Positions 13,715 through 13,908 of a stretch of 13,908 nucleotides of DNA are shown piece by piece (position 1 is the stretch's first letter; each line of letters begins with the position of its first letter). A program made the position numbers and the translations under genes. Below the pieces are notes generated by a model, which was not told the DNA's origin, made no database searches, and saw only the letters and a program-made list of their open reading frames with translations. Source of the DNA: Clostridiales bacterium (GTDB taxonomy: Bacteria; Bacillota; Clostridia; Lachnospirales; WQUN01); the NCBI GenBank assembly GCA_031273705.1, contig JAISRJ010000115.1:1-13908 (forward strand), given 5' to 3'.

Positions 13715-13908
13715 ATGGATAATTCCGCGTACTCCGTGTCGTCAGCGCCCGCGGTTAAAACGGTGCCCGCGGCTAAAACAGCGCCCGCGGCTAAAATAAG
13801 ACTCCCCGCGTTCGAGGGCGCGTTCGACCTGCTACTGCATTTAATTGAGAAGAATCAAATTAATATCTATGATATTCCGATAGCTGAACTTACGGAACAA
13901 TATATTGA
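13715..13908 (+). CDS. scpA: Segregation and condensation protein A, 5' part
   Basis: Kleisin subunit of the SMC-ScpA-ScpB condensin, which organises and segregates the chromosome. Only the first 64 codons are in the window. From residue 29, IRLPAFEGAFDLLLHLIEKN and INIYDIPIAELTEQYI are a clear ScpA N-terminus (SMC-neck binding helices). The preceding 28 residues are an extension absent from textbook ScpA, made largely of three 6-residue Ala/Pro/Lys repeats. ATG 13715 follows TTTTGGGGGGAAA as a ribosome site; no earlier in-frame start is evident. It lies 65 bp after the helicase with no terminator between, so read-through is possible. Confidence 0.9.
   Translation, partial: MDNSAYSVSSAPAVKTVPAAKTAPAAKIRLPAFEGAFDLLLHLIEKNQINIYDIPIAELTEQYI
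13745..13798 (+). repeat. In-frame 18-bp x3 tandem repeat in scpA
   Basis: Units at 13745-13762, 13763-13780 and 13781-13798 follow the pattern G(C/T)GCCCGCGG(T/C)TAAAA plus two bases and encode APAVKT, VPAAKT and APAAKI. Divergence is low (1-3 differences per unit). They sit in the extension just before the conserved ScpA domain. Confidence 0.92.

Noticed and set aside
1..13908. Mobile element, CRISPR, phage or defence island
   Set aside because: No transposase, integrase, terminal inverted repeats, spacer-repeat array or toxin-antitoxin pair is visible; the helicase-nuclease looks like a chromosomal repair gene.

Overview
The window reads as a chromosomal segment of a Gram-positive anaerobe, most likely a member of the Clostridia (Bacillota). 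The reasons are a single-gene MetQ lipoprotein, an argJ-type cyclic arginine pathway, a DinG/XPD-like helicase with an N-terminal nuclease domain of the kind I associate with clostridia, an scpA start, purine-rich Shine-Dalgarno sites (AGGAGG) and sigma-A consensus promoters. Base composition is moderate. I see no tRNA, rRNA, CRISPR array, IS element or phage gene. The species cannot be named from the sequence.

Layout. Positions 1-2253 (minus) hold a methionine-type ABC importer operon, metN-metI-metQ, with metQ cut by the window edge. It is driven by a perfect TTGACA-17-TATAAT promoter at 2306-2334. Positions 2254-2563 are non-coding and hold that promoter plus a candidate ~125-nt structured minus-strand transcript. 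Positions 2564-6911 (minus) are argC-argJ-argB-argD, tightly packed. A 217-bp divergent control region (6912-7128) carries back-to-back promoters and a likely ArgR operator. Positions 7129-9736 (plus) are argG-argH, overlapping by 8 bp. Together these genes encode glutamate to N-acetylornithine/ornithine and citrulline to arginine; only ornithine carbamoyltransferase (argF) and carbamoyl-phosphate synthase are absent from the window. ArgJ recycles the acetyl group, so no separate argA is needed.

Positions 9836-10641 (plus) encode two small membrane proteins: a DUF2752 protein and a two-helix protein with a Pro-rich N-terminus. A strong intrinsic terminator (10741-10775) is followed at once by a strong promoter (10780-10808). 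That promoter drives a cysteine-rich DUF2284 protein translationally coupled (TAATG) to a nuclease/Fe-S helicase fusion of 764 aa. The window ends inside scpA (chromosome segregation).

The gene content is mostly ordinary. The most unusual features are (i) in-frame short tandem repeats in non-conserved N-terminal or linker segments of three separate proteins (MetQ, MetN, ScpA), of which MetN's acidic/His DDHP array is the most striking, combined with loss of MetN's C-terminal regulatory NIL domain; (ii) the candidate small RNA at 2357-2483; and (iii) the DUF2284/Fe-S helicase-nuclease coupling. I did not find a clear-cut new defence or mobile system.
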